Source: an uncultured Collinsella sp.
GTDB lineage: Bacteria; Actinomycetota; Coriobacteriia; Coriobacteriales; Coriobacteriaceae
Assembly: GCA_900549245.1 (NCBI GenBank)
Contig: URNQ01000011.1
Location: forward strand, 1 to 23,380
Direction of reading: 5' to 3'
DNA length: 23,380 nucleotides
Part shown: positions 14,932-22,969 of the stretch, piece by piece
Position numbering within the stretch: position 1 is the stretch's first letter
Layout of the letters: each line of letters starts with the position of its first letter
The notes under the pieces: model-generated
Database searches by the model: none
The model's input: only the letters and a program-made list of their open reading frames with translations
Told to the model about the DNA's origin: nothing
Made by a program: the position numbers and the translations under genes

Positions 14932-15030
14932 AAACGCCCCTAAGCGGCAATCTGACGTTCAATCGTCGGTCGCGTACCAAAGTACGCTTCCCTCCTCTTT
15001 CACGTCACCTTGCTCGCTTGGGGGCGTTTT
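14932..15030. other. ~100-nt nested stem-loop, possible structured RNA or terminator
   Basis: Two distant arms pair over about 19 bp: AAACGCCCC/GGGGCGTTT (14932-14940/15021-15029), a T-G wobble, AAGCG/CGCTT (14942-14946/15015-15019), a bulged T, and GCAA/TTGC (14947-14950/15010-15013). Inside lies TGACGT/ACGTCA (14953-14958/15002-15007), and at the apex GCGTAC-CAAA-GTACGC (14972-14987). The 3' side ends in TTTTC, so it could terminate htpG transcription. Such depth of nesting is more than a terminator needs. No open reading frame explains it. Confidence 0.6.
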
Positions 15031-15086
15031 CGCTGACTTATGCTCAACCTACGACGCTTTCGTGGTCCTAAGTAGTCATTGGGGTG

Positions 15087-15170
15087 GTCGTTGGGGACGT
15101 TCTTAAATGACTAGTCGTTGGGGACGTTCTTGTTTGACTAGTCGGTTAAGAACGTCCCCAACGACTAGTC
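15087..15170. repeat. GTTGGGGACGTTCTT repeat cluster with 23-bp inverted arms
   Basis: An 18-base unit (15087-15104) recurs exactly at 15114-15131, giving a 27-base period with TGACTA in between. The second copy, extended to 15109-15131 (23 bases), is perfectly inverted at 15148-15170 around a 16-base loop. A degenerate copy (AGTCATTGGGG) lies at 15074-15084. The layout resembles REP-type palindromic elements; related sequence occurs at 12657-12695. Not a CRISPR: the units are too few and the spacing too short. Confidence 0.75.
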
Positions 15171-15225
15171 GGATTGCTAGTTTGTGCGGGTTGTGGTTTT
15201 GGGAGCTGCGGGAATTTAAGATACT

Positions 15226-15261
15226 GTACAACTGTACGTTAAATCATCTTCGTAGTATATT
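15226..15261 (+). promoter_or_regulatory. Operator-like palindrome and -10 element before the YhgE/Pip operon
   Basis: GTACA-AC-TGTAC (15226-15237) is a perfect inverted repeat, also readable as tandem ACTGTAC. It lies over the place where a -35 would stand for the -10 candidate TATATT (15256-15261, 5 of 6). That suggests a dimeric regulator controls this promoter. No regulator gene is adjacent. Confidence 0.4.
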
Positions 15262-15368
15262 GCTACCCGCAAAACTCAGCACCATTGTGCCGCGAGGCAC
15301 TAAAGCGTCTGCGTACAATGGTTGTCGATAGTACGATTCGATTCAACGACAGGATGGATGGTCCAAGC

Positions 15369-18143
15369 GTGAGTCTCGGCAGCAAACTATCCAACGCAAA
15401 GGTCTCCTTTGCGATATTTAAGCGCGACATTAAGCGACTGCTTATGAACCCCGTCGCCCTGGTGGTTACCCTGGGCGTGTGCGTCATTCCCTCGCTGTAT
15501 GCCTGGTACAACATCGTTGCCAACTGGGATCCGTACGGAAATACCCAGGGCATTAAAATCGCCATCGCCAACAACGATCAGGGCACCCAGAATGACCTAG
15601 TGGGCGAGCTTAACGCAGGCGATAAGGTGGTCGACCAGCTCAAGGAGAACGACCAGCTTGGCTGGACCTTCGTCGACTCGGCGGCAGATGCCAAAGAGGG
15701 CGTCGAAAGTGGCGAATACTATGCTGCCATCGTGATTCCCAAGAACTTCTCCGACAATCTCGTCTCGATGCTCGACGGCAATTACCATCAGCCGAAGCTC
15801 ACCTATTACGTCAACGAGAAAAAGAGCGCCATTGCGCCCAAGGTCACCGATACCGGTGCCAACACCATCGAGGAGCAGATCAACTCGGAGTTTGTCTCTA
15901 CGGTGGGCGAGACCGTCGCGGGCATTGCCAAAGATGCTGGCATCGACCTTAAAGACAAGGCAACCCAGACCCAGGATTCGCTGGCGGGCTCGGTGTCCGA
16001 GGCGTCTGATACCCTGGGCGAAGTACGCGATTCCATTGGCGACATGAACACCGCCATCGACAAGACGAGCAACTCGATTGCTTCGGCCGATGCTGCGCTG
16101 GCGGGCCTGCAGGGACAGGCGCCTTCGCTAACGCAGGCAATCGCTCAGGGTAATGATCTGCTGGGCGAAGCTCGCACCACGGCTGGCAAGTCCATCACCT
16201 CGCTCTCCAAGGCGCTCTCGGAGGGCAGCATCGTGCTGAGTAAGACATCGGCTTCTGCGAACGCCGCGATTGGCAAACTCACCGGTACGGTTGCGTCCAC
16301 GACCACTCGTATCGACAACTCGCTCGAATCCCTTCAAGCGACGATTGACCACAACAGCGCTGTCATCGAGCGCCTGCAGATTCTCGCTAACGATACGTCG
16401 ACGGGATCGGAGAACGCCGACGCGCTCATCGCATCGACCATCAATTCGCTTCGCGAGCAAAACCAGAAGCTGCAGAGCATTAAGGATGGCCTTTCTGCAC
16501 AGTCGAGCGCCATGGCAAACGACGCTACGGCGATCTCGAACGCGAGCAACGCACTCAACGCGGCAATTCAGACCGGTACGGCTAACCTCGGTCAGGCTCA
16601 GACCGATCTGGGACAGAACGCACTGCCGAAGGCTTCGAGCGCGCTTGACTCCTTTGCCGCCGTTTCGGGCGATTTGACCGGCATTGTGTCGGGTATGACC
16701 CCCACGATAGCGAGCGCGCGCGGCACGCTGGCGCAGCTCGACGCCACGCTCAAGCAGGCAAAGACCACGCTGTCCCAAACCGACGCCTCCCTTGCCAAAG
16801 TTCAGGACAAGCTCGCGACCGCCGCCAATGACATTGCGGCGCTGCAGACCTCTGAGTCTATGGGCGAGTTAGCCGACCTCATGGACGTCGATGTCGATGA
16901 CGTGGCAGATTTCATGGCATCTCCGGTTGAGCTGACGTCCAAGTCCATCTATCCGGTCAAGAGCTTTGGCTCGGGCATCGCGCCCTTCTACACCAATCTG
17001 GCGCTGTGGGTGGGCGGCTATGTGCTCATCGCCATCTACAAGCTCGAGGTCGACCGCGAGGGCATCGGTAGCTTTACGGCACGTCAGGGCTACTTTGGCC
17101 GCTGGCTGCTGCTGGTGATCCTGGGCGCGTTCCAGGCCATTATCGTTACGGTGGGCGACCTGGTCATTGGCGTTCAGTGCGTCAATCCGCTGCTCTTTGT
17201 GCTGGGCGGCATCGCTATCTCGTTCACCTACGTCAACATCATCTATGCGCTGTCCACCACCTTTAAGCATATCGGTAAAGCCATTGGCGTCATCCTCGTC
17301 ATTGTGCAGATCCCCGGCTCGTCGGGCATGTATCCCATCGAGATGATGCCCGGCTTCTTCCAGTGGCTGCACCCGCTGCTGCCCTTCACCTATGGCATCA
17401 ACCTGCTGCGCGAGACCGTCGGTGGCATGTATTCGTTCAACTACCTGTTCAACCTGTGCATCCTGGGCGTGTTCCTTATTATCGCGCTCTTTATCGGTCT
17501 GCAGCTGCGCCCGTTGCTGCTCAACCTCAACCTGCTCTTTGATAAGCAGCTTTCCACGACGGGCCTCATGATCTGCGAGTCCAACGACCTGCCGCGCCAG
17601 CGCTATTCGCTGCGCACGGCCATGCGCGTCATGCTCGATTCGGATTCGTACCGTCGCGAGCTGCTCGATCATGCCGTGGCGTTTGAGCATCGCTACCCGT
17701 ACTACATCAAGGGCGGTTTTGCCGCCGTGGTAGGCGTGCAGGTTCTGCTCTTTGTGCTTTCGACGGTGCTCGATATCGACAATAACGGCAAGATCATCCT
17801 GCTCGTTATCTGGATCATTTCGGTTATCGCCATCTGTGGCTGGCTCATTAACATCGAATATATCCGCGCGAGCCTCAATACCCAGATGCGCATCTCGGCG
17901 CTTTCGGACGAGGACCTTCGCCGCGAGATGCGCGAGCATACGGCTGCCATCCCTGCCGCCCGTCGCATGTTTGGTCTCAACGCCAGCGAGCGGGGCACCA
18001 AGGACAGCGAACGGCCCACGAGCCGTCTGCCGCATATCGGTGCGCATCGTAAGGCTCAAGATGCCGACGGCGTTGACAACGTAAACGGAAACGACGGGGA
18101 CACCACCCCGCTTGGCAAGCACTCTAAAGGAGGTGAGGCATAA
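15369..18143 (+). CDS. YhgE/Pip-family membrane protein 1 (long, extended C-terminus)
   Basis: This ~924-residue integral membrane protein resembles YhgE and the phage infection protein Pip. One N-terminal TM helix (about 28-48) is followed by the family motif SLYAWYNIVANWDPYGN. A ~480-residue extracytoplasmic, Ala/Ser/Thr-rich coiled-coil region comes next, then a C-terminal block of about six TM helices with GSSGMYPIEM and HPLLPFTYGIN. Beyond it are two further hydrophobic helices (GFAAVVGVQVLLFVL and IILLVIWIISVIAI) and a polar, charged ~90-residue cytoplasmic tail that the second paralogue lacks. The frame is open from 15285; I prefer the GTG at 15369 because AGGATGG (15351-15357) is the only SD-like sequence nearby. 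ATGs at 15318 or 15354 are possible. Biological role is uncertain; relatives act as phage receptors or accompany type VII-like secretion. Confidence 0.88.
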   Translation: MSLGSKLSNAKVSFAIFKRDIKRLLMNPVALVVTLGVCVIPSLYAWYNIVANWDPYGNTQGIKIAIANNDQGTQNDLVGELNAGDKVVDQLKENDQLGWTFVDSAADAKEGVESGEYYAAIVIPKNFSDNLVSMLDGNYHQPKLTYYVNEKKSAIAPKVTDTGANTIEEQINSEFVSTVGETVAGIAKDAGIDLKDKATQTQDSLAGSVSEASDTLGEVRDSIGDMNTAIDKTSNSIASADAALAGLQGQAPSLTQAIAQGNDLLGEARTTAGKSITSLSKALSEGSIVLSKTSASANAAIGKLTGTVASTTTRIDNSLESLQATIDHNSAVIERLQILANDTSTGSENADALIASTINSLREQNQKLQSIKDGLSAQSSAMANDATAISNASNALNAAIQTGTANLGQAQTDLGQNALPKASSALDSFAAVSGDLTGIVSGMTPTIASARGTLAQLDATLKQAKTTLSQTDASLAKVQDKLATAANDIAALQTSESMGELADLMDVDVDDVADFMASPVELTSKSIYPVKSFGSGIAPFYTNLALWVGGYVLIAIYKLEVDREGIGSFTARQGYFGRWLLLVILGAFQAIIVTVGDLVIGVQCVNPLLFVLGGIAISFTYVNIIYALSTTFKHIGKAIGVILVIVQIPGSSGMYPIEMMPGFFQWLHPLLPFTYGINLLRETVGGMYSFNYLFNLCILGVFLIIALFIGLQLRPLLLNLNLLFDKQLSTTGLMICESNDLPRQRYSLRTAMRVMLDSDSYRRELLDHAVAFEHRYPYYIKGGFAAVVGVQVLLFVLSTVLDIDNNGKIILLVIWIISVIAICGWLINIEYIRASLNTQMRISALSDEDLRREMREHTAAIPAARRMFGLNASERGTKDSERPTSRLPHIGAHRKAQDADGVDNVNGNDGDTTPLGKHSKGGEA

Positions 18144-20333
18144 ATGAAAAACATCCTGCACCTGTTTAAGCGCGATGTCCAAAACGTGTCTCGCTCCGTG
18201 ATCGGCATGGTCGTCGTGATGGGCCTGGTCATCGTGCCATGTCTCTATGCATGGTTTAACATCGCCGGAAGCTGGGATCCCTACGGCAATACCGGCAACC
18301 TTAAGATTGCAGTGGTCAACACCGACGAGGGCTACGAGAGCGATCTGATTCCCGTCGAGGTTAACGTGGGCGAAAACGTAACCGCCACCCTGCGCGGCAA
18401 CGAGAGCTTCGACTGGGTCGTCCTCAACGATCGCGATAAGGCGATTGAGGGCGTTAAGTCGGGCACGTACTACGCTGCCGTCGTTATCCCTAAAACGTTT
18501 AGCGCCGACATGATGACGCTATTCTCGACCGAGGTGAAGCACGCCGATATCGAGTTCTACGAGAACCAGAAGGCCAACGCCATCGCGCAGATCGTGACCG
18601 AGAAAGGCTCGAGCGCCGTCCAGAGTCAGGTCAACGAGACCTTTACCGAAACCATTACGAGCATCGGTCTTAAAACCGTGTCCAGCCTGCTCGACTATAT
18701 GAGCACCGACCAGGTGAGCAACTTTATCGCCAATCTGTCCTCTACGCTGGGCGATTCGGTCCAGGACCTGCAGGACATTCAGACCAGCGCAACGTCGCTG
18801 GCGGGCGTTTTGAGCTCCACGTCCGATTCGCTGACATCGGCGGGCGGCATGCTCAAGCAGACGGGCACCGTCGATGAGTCGACGAAGCAGCTGATGGAGC
18901 ACGCCAAGAGCGGCATCAATGATTCCAAGGAAGCGCTCAAGGCCGCCAACGATGCCGTTGACGCGGCGATTGACGGAAGCGCGGGCTCGTTCGACAACGT
19001 GTCCGCCGAGCTTGCGAAGGCATTCGATGCCGCGAATCAGCATGTTGACCTTACGGTGTCTCAGCTCAACGAAGCCGCAGCGGCGCTCAATACGCGTGCT
19101 GACGATATCGATGCGATGGCCGATCGGCTCCGCAGCCTTGCCGACCAGGTGAGTGATGACAAGCTCAAAGACGGTCTCAAGTCCGCTGCGACGTCGCTGG
19201 GCAGAATTGCCGCGGAGTACCGCAACAATGCGAAGGACCTGACGGCGACCGCAAAGTCCCTTTCGGACGGCATGGCAGAGGTCAACAACTCGCGTGCCGA
19301 GGTCGACCAGGCCATCGCTGATGCCAAGGCGGGTATCTCGGGTGCTAAGTCCGACTACGATTCCACGTTCTCGGTTAAGGCCAAGGAGCTCAAGAAGACT
19401 ATTTCGGGCGTTCTGGATTCCCTGAACGATATCTCGGGTGACTTGGATAGCGCCGTGAGCGGTCTGACCGACGCCTCTGGTTCGCTCGCGAAGGGTCTCT
19501 CCAAGGCTGCAAAGCTGGTCAACAAGGCTTCCGATCAGCTGGGCGAGGCGTCGGACAAGATCAGCGCCTTTAAGGACGAGCTTGATAGCGCTCTGATCTC
19601 GGGTGACCTGGCCATGATTAAGACAATGATTGGCAGCGACCCCGAGGGCCTCGCCGTGTCGCTTTCCGGCCCTGTTGCACTCGACCGTAAGCCGGTCTAT
19701 CCAATCCGCAACTACGGTTCGGCCATGGCGCCGTTCTACACGATTCTGTCGCTGTGGGTGGGCTCGATCGTACTGGCGGCCATGATGAAGGTCTCGGTTG
19801 ACGATGAGCTTATCAACGAGCTCATCCCCGTGCGCCTGCACGAGATCTACTTGGGTCGCTACCTGTTCTTTGGCGGTCTGGCTCTGCTGCAGGCAACGCT
19901 CGTGTGCGCGGGCGACATTCTGTTCTTTGGCATCCAGTGCGACGACCCGCTGCAGTTTGTGCTGGCGGGCTGGGTCGCGAGTCTCGTGTTCTCCAATATC
20001 GTCTACACGCTTACGGTATCGTTTGGCGATATCGGCAAGGCCCTCGCCGTCGTGCTGCTGGTCATGCAGGTCGGCGGTTCGGGTGGTACGTTCCCCATCG
20101 AGATGACCGGCCCCGTGTTTCAGGCGATCTACCCGTTCCTGCCGTTTACTCACGGCATCAACGCCATGCACGCCGCCATGGCCGGTGCCTACCATATGGA
20201 GTACTGGATTGAGCTGGGTATCTTGGCGAGCTACCTGATTCCGTCGTTGGCCCTGGGCGTCATCTTCCGCCGCCCGGTCATCAAAGCCAACGACTGGATC
20301 ATCGAAAAGCTGGAGAGTACGAAACTTATTTAG
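18144..20333 (+). CDS. YhgE/Pip-family membrane protein 2
   Basis: This 729-residue paralogue of the preceding protein has an N-terminal TM (about 17-38), CLYAWFNIAGSWDPYGN (33-49) and a long extracytoplasmic helical region (about 60-520). A C-terminal six-helix membrane domain carries GSGGTFPIEM and YPFLPFTHGIN. Its ATG follows the stop of gene 1 with no intervening base, and the very strong SD AAGGAGGTG (18127-18135) lies in the end of gene 1, so the two are translated from one mRNA and probably at high level. Matching domain order and tight coupling suggest a heteromeric complex (inference). No ATPase accompanies them. Confidence 0.92.
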   Translation: MKNILHLFKRDVQNVSRSVIGMVVVMGLVIVPCLYAWFNIAGSWDPYGNTGNLKIAVVNTDEGYESDLIPVEVNVGENVTATLRGNESFDWVVLNDRDKAIEGVKSGTYYAAVVIPKTFSADMMTLFSTEVKHADIEFYENQKANAIAQIVTEKGSSAVQSQVNETFTETITSIGLKTVSSLLDYMSTDQVSNFIANLSSTLGDSVQDLQDIQTSATSLAGVLSSTSDSLTSAGGMLKQTGTVDESTKQLMEHAKSGINDSKEALKAANDAVDAAIDGSAGSFDNVSAELAKAFDAANQHVDLTVSQLNEAAAALNTRADDIDAMADRLRSLADQVSDDKLKDGLKSAATSLGRIAAEYRNNAKDLTATAKSLSDGMAEVNNSRAEVDQAIADAKAGISGAKSDYDSTFSVKAKELKKTISGVLDSLNDISGDLDSAVSGLTDASGSLAKGLSKAAKLVNKASDQLGEASDKISAFKDELDSALISGDLAMIKTMIGSDPEGLAVSLSGPVALDRKPVYPIRNYGSAMAPFYTILSLWVGSIVLAAMMKVSVDDELINELIPVRLHEIYLGRYLFFGGLALLQATLVCAGDILFFGIQCDDPLQFVLAGWVASLVFSNIVYTLTVSFGDIGKALAVVLLVMQVGGSGGTFPIEMTGPVFQAIYPFLPFTHGINAMHAAMAGAYHMEYWIELGILASYLIPSLALGVIFRRPVIKANDWIIEKLESTKLI

Positions 20334-20429
20334 CGCGACAGCGTGACATTGGCAAAACATCGAGGTTCACTTTGCCGACGCTTTAGTGGGCTGGATTGCG
20401 CGGGTTGCTTGGTTGTTGTTACAGTAGCG

Positions 20430-20463
20430 GGGCGTGCCGGGGGTCCGGTGCGCCCTGTTTTTA
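20430..20463 (+). terminator. Intrinsic terminator of the YhgE/Pip operon
   Basis: An 11-bp stem with two G-T pairs (GGGCGTGCCGG 20430-20440 with CCGGTGCGCCC 20445-20455) and a 4-base loop is followed by TGTTTTTAT. It stands about 100 bases after the second YhgE/Pip stop codon. Confidence 0.75.
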
Positions 20464-20533
20464 TTTGACCATGAGGCGGCACGCAGCCATACGCGTGCGG
20501 ACACCACGCCCAGATTGAGTGCGAGGATGTTCC

Positions 20534-21517
20534 ATGGCCCAATACGCTGCCAACGAAATCGAAAACTTGCCCGATAGCCCAGTAGCCCGTGAGGATTTGG
20601 GCGCGGGCGGTATTCCCCGGGGCGCCGGCGCGCGCTCTCCGCTGTTCTGGAAGGTTCTGCTCCTTTCGGTGGCGGTCATCTGGGGCTACTCCTTTACCAC
20701 TATGAAGGACGCACTCGGCACCATTCCGGTGTTCGCGCTGCTCTATGTACGTTTTCTGCCCGCAGCGTTGGTCATGTTTGCCGTCTTCCACAAGCGCATC
20801 ATCGCGCACCTCAACGCTCGCAACCTGATCGTTGGCCTGAGTATGGGCGTGCTCATGTGGGCGGCCTATGCATTGCAGACGGTCGGTCTGGCACATACTA
20901 CGGCGGGCAAGAATGCTTTTTTGACGGGCACGTATTGCATCCTTGTACCGTTCGCGAGCTATTTCCTGAGCGGCGAAAAGCTCACGCGCTACAACTTGGG
21001 TGCCGCGCTGCTGTGCCTAGCGGGCATTGGCCTCGTCGCACTCGATAGCGTTGAATTCAACACTGGTGACGTCATTACGTTGGCGGGTGCGGCCTTTTTC
21101 GCCATCCAGATGGCGGTGACTGCCAAGTACGGTCGCAAAATGGACATCAACGTCATCACGTTTTGGATGTTTGTGGGCAACGGCGTGCTGAGCCTGGCAA
21201 CGTCGCTGCTATTCGAGACCCAAGCGCCTCTGTCCGTGTGGACGCCGAGCTTTATCAGTGCGATGGCGTTTCTCTCGGTGGGCTGCACATGCGCGGCTCT
21301 GCTCATCCAAAACGTCGGCCTGGCGCATGTCCCGGCCTCGACGGGCTCGCTGCTCCTTTCGATGGAGTCGCCTTCGGGTGTGCTGTTCTCGGTGCTGCTG
21401 ATGGGGGAGGCGCTCACCTCGCGCCTGCTCGCCGGCTTCGTGCTCATCTTCCTGTCGATTATCTTGAGCGAGACTCACTTTGATTTTTTGCGTCGAAAGC
21501 CGCGCCCGCAATTGTAA
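20534..21517 (+). CDS. EamA/DMT-superfamily transporter
   Basis: This 327-residue drug/metabolite-type transporter has a polar N-terminal tail of about 38 residues. Some ten hydrophobic helices follow, in two EamA repeats: the first begins LLLSVAVIWGYSFTTMKDAL, and the second runs from about GDVITLAGAAFFAIQMAV to LLAGFVLIFLSIILSET. Family hallmarks include the early WG-SF motif and SMESPSGVLFSVLLMGEALT near the end. The substrate is unknown; characterised relatives export amino acids or other metabolites. I start at ATG 20534 with SD CGAGGAT (20522-20528) rather than the GTG at 20519. It is flanked by terminators on both sides, so it is a single-gene unit. Confidence 0.92.
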   Translation: MAQYAANEIENLPDSPVAREDLGAGGIPRGAGARSPLFWKVLLLSVAVIWGYSFTTMKDALGTIPVFALLYVRFLPAALVMFAVFHKRIIAHLNARNLIVGLSMGVLMWAAYALQTVGLAHTTAGKNAFLTGTYCILVPFASYFLSGEKLTRYNLGAALLCLAGIGLVALDSVEFNTGDVITLAGAAFFAIQMAVTAKYGRKMDINVITFWMFVGNGVLSLATSLLFETQAPLSVWTPSFISAMAFLSVGCTCAALLIQNVGLAHVPASTGSLLLSMESPSGVLFSVLLMGEALTSRLLAGFVLIFLSIILSETHFDFLRRKPRPQL

Positions 21518-21529
21518 ACAACTTGTTGC

Positions 21530-21556
21530 GCCGCCCTCCCGGGGCGGCATTTTTTA
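21530..21556 (+). terminator. Intrinsic terminator of the EamA transporter gene
   Basis: GCCGCCC (21530-21536) pairs with GGGCGGC (21542-21548) around TCCCG and is followed by ATTTTTTAT. It starts 12 bases after the stop codon. Confidence 0.85.
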
Positions 21557-21581
21557 TGCCTCCCCCTTAAAGTAGTACCTT

Positions 21582-21603
21582 GCACTTTACGCTATCAAAG
21601 TGC
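21582..21603. promoter_or_regulatory. Inverted repeat upstream of the M20 amidohydrolase
   Basis: GCACTTT (21582-21588) and AAAGTGC (21597-21603) form a perfect 7-bp inverted repeat with an 8-base spacer, 30 bases before the ATG. Half-sites are about one and a half helical turns apart centre to centre. It has no T-run and overlaps the expected promoter position, so it may be an operator. Confidence 0.4.
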
Positions 21604-21633
21604 TTGCTGCAAAAACGATACTGGAGGGCATCT

Positions 21634-22929
21634 ATGGCACCAGCTTTGTCCGATCTTCAACCGCAATCAGCGCCCAAGGCCACCGCAGCGGCGCGGACCG
21701 CTATCGGTGACGGTCTTGTTGCAGAAGCTCAGGCTTTTGCAGACGAGCTCGCTGCGTGGCGACACGATCTACACCAGATGCCCGAGCTGGGTAATAGCCT
21801 CCCACAGACCTCTGCGTATATCCAAGCGCGCCTGACCGAGATGGACATCCCATTTGCCACGCTCGTCGAGGGTTCCTGCGTTGTGGGCCTTGTCGGCGCC
21901 GGTGCCGCCGCGGCCCAGGGTAATGGCGTCTGCACGAATGAGCAGGCCGGTACGGTCATCATGCTCCGTGGCGACATGGACGCCCTGCCCGTTGCCGAGG
22001 AATCCGGCGAGTCCTTTGCATCCACCAACGGCTGCATGCACGCTTGCGGTCACGATATGCACGCGACGGCGCTGCTTGGTGCGGCTCGTATGCTCAAAGC
22101 GCGCGAGACTGAGCTTGTTGATGCCAACGCCACGGTTAAGCTGCTGTTCCAGCCGGGTGAGGAAACCTTTGAGGGTGCCCGCGCCGCCATCGCCGACGGT
22201 CTGCTGCAGAACCCGCGCCCTCAGGTCGCCTTTGCCATGCATGTCAATAGCCAGTCGCCGCTCGGCCTGGTGCTTTACGGCAGTCCGGCGCTCTCGGGCG
22301 TGTACGGTTTCCGCATCACGCTGCAGGGCAAGGGCGGCCATGGCTCGAGCCCCGAGATTTGCATCGACCCCATCACGGCCGGCGTGCATGTGCATCTGGC
22401 GCTTCAGGAGCTTATCGCTCGCGAAGTGCCGGCGGCCAAGGAGGTCGCGCTTACTGTGGGTAAGTTCGCCGGCGGTCAGGCCGCGAATGTCATCCCCGAC
22501 ACTTGTGTGCTCGAGGGAACGCTGCGTGGCTTCGATGTCGAGCTCATGGCTCATCTCAAGGAACGTATCGCCGAGGTCGTCAACGGCGTGGCCGCAACGT
22601 ATCGCACGCCGGCGACAATCGAGACACTCTCGGATGTTCCCCCGCTCGTACTCGATGACGACATGACCCAGGCGTCGCTTGGCTACGTGGGCGCGGTGCT
22701 GCCCAAGGCCGCCTTCCTGCCGCTGTTCCACGCCATGGCGAGCGAGGACTTCGCGTTGATTTCGAGCGAGATTCCGAGTGCGTACTTTACCGTGGGCGCT
22801 GCCGTGACTGATACGGACGAGCATTTTGCTCAGCATCATCCCAAGGCACGTTTTAGCGATGCCGAGCTTCCCCTTGGCGCCGCGGCTTATGCCGCCGTCG
22901 CTTTGGGCTACATCGCCGACCACCGGTAG
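21634..22929 (+). CDS. M20-family amidohydrolase (M20D type)
   Basis: This 431-residue metal-dependent hydrolase of the N-acyl-amino-acid / hippurate hydrolase group cleaves the amide bond of N-acylated amino acids. Metal ligands typical of M20D are visible: HACGHDMHA (C138, H140), PGEETFEGA (E176/E177), AMHV (H203) and the late HHPKARF (H401/H402). Also conserved are LRGDMDALPV (111-120), GKGGHGSSPE (232-241) at the dimerisation domain and HAMASEDFALI (366-376). ATG 21634 is chosen because GGAGGG (21623-21628) is well placed; the frame opens at 21580. N-terminal residues 1-25 are Ala/Pro-rich and not part of the fold. The actual substrate is unknown. An MFS transporter gene follows after 40 bases, possibly for uptake of the same compounds. 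Confidence 0.92.
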   Translation: MAPALSDLQPQSAPKATAAARTAIGDGLVAEAQAFADELAAWRHDLHQMPELGNSLPQTSAYIQARLTEMDIPFATLVEGSCVVGLVGAGAAAAQGNGVCTNEQAGTVIMLRGDMDALPVAEESGESFASTNGCMHACGHDMHATALLGAARMLKARETELVDANATVKLLFQPGEETFEGARAAIADGLLQNPRPQVAFAMHVNSQSPLGLVLYGSPALSGVYGFRITLQGKGGHGSSPEICIDPITAGVHVHLALQELIAREVPAAKEVALTVGKFAGGQAANVIPDTCVLEGTLRGFDVELMAHLKERIAEVVNGVAATYRTPATIETLSDVPPLVLDDDMTQASLGYVGAVLPKAAFLPLFHAMASEDFALISSEIPSAYFTVGAAVTDTDEHFAQHHPKARFSDAELPLGAAAYAAVALGYIADHR

Positions 22930-22969
22930 CACCCAATCTTGCTACTCGTTTGTTTAAAAAAGGAACAGT

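Noticed and set aside
15087..15170. CRISPR array
   Set aside because: Only two direct copies plus an inverted one, with a ~9-base interval that is itself conserved, and no cas genes.
18519..20360. 613-residue minus-strand open frame opposite the second YhgE/Pip gene
   Set aside because: It is antisense to a clear membrane protein and has an Arg/His-rich, featureless composition. A similar case at 16869-18182 opposite the first YhgE/Pip gene is rejected for the same reason.
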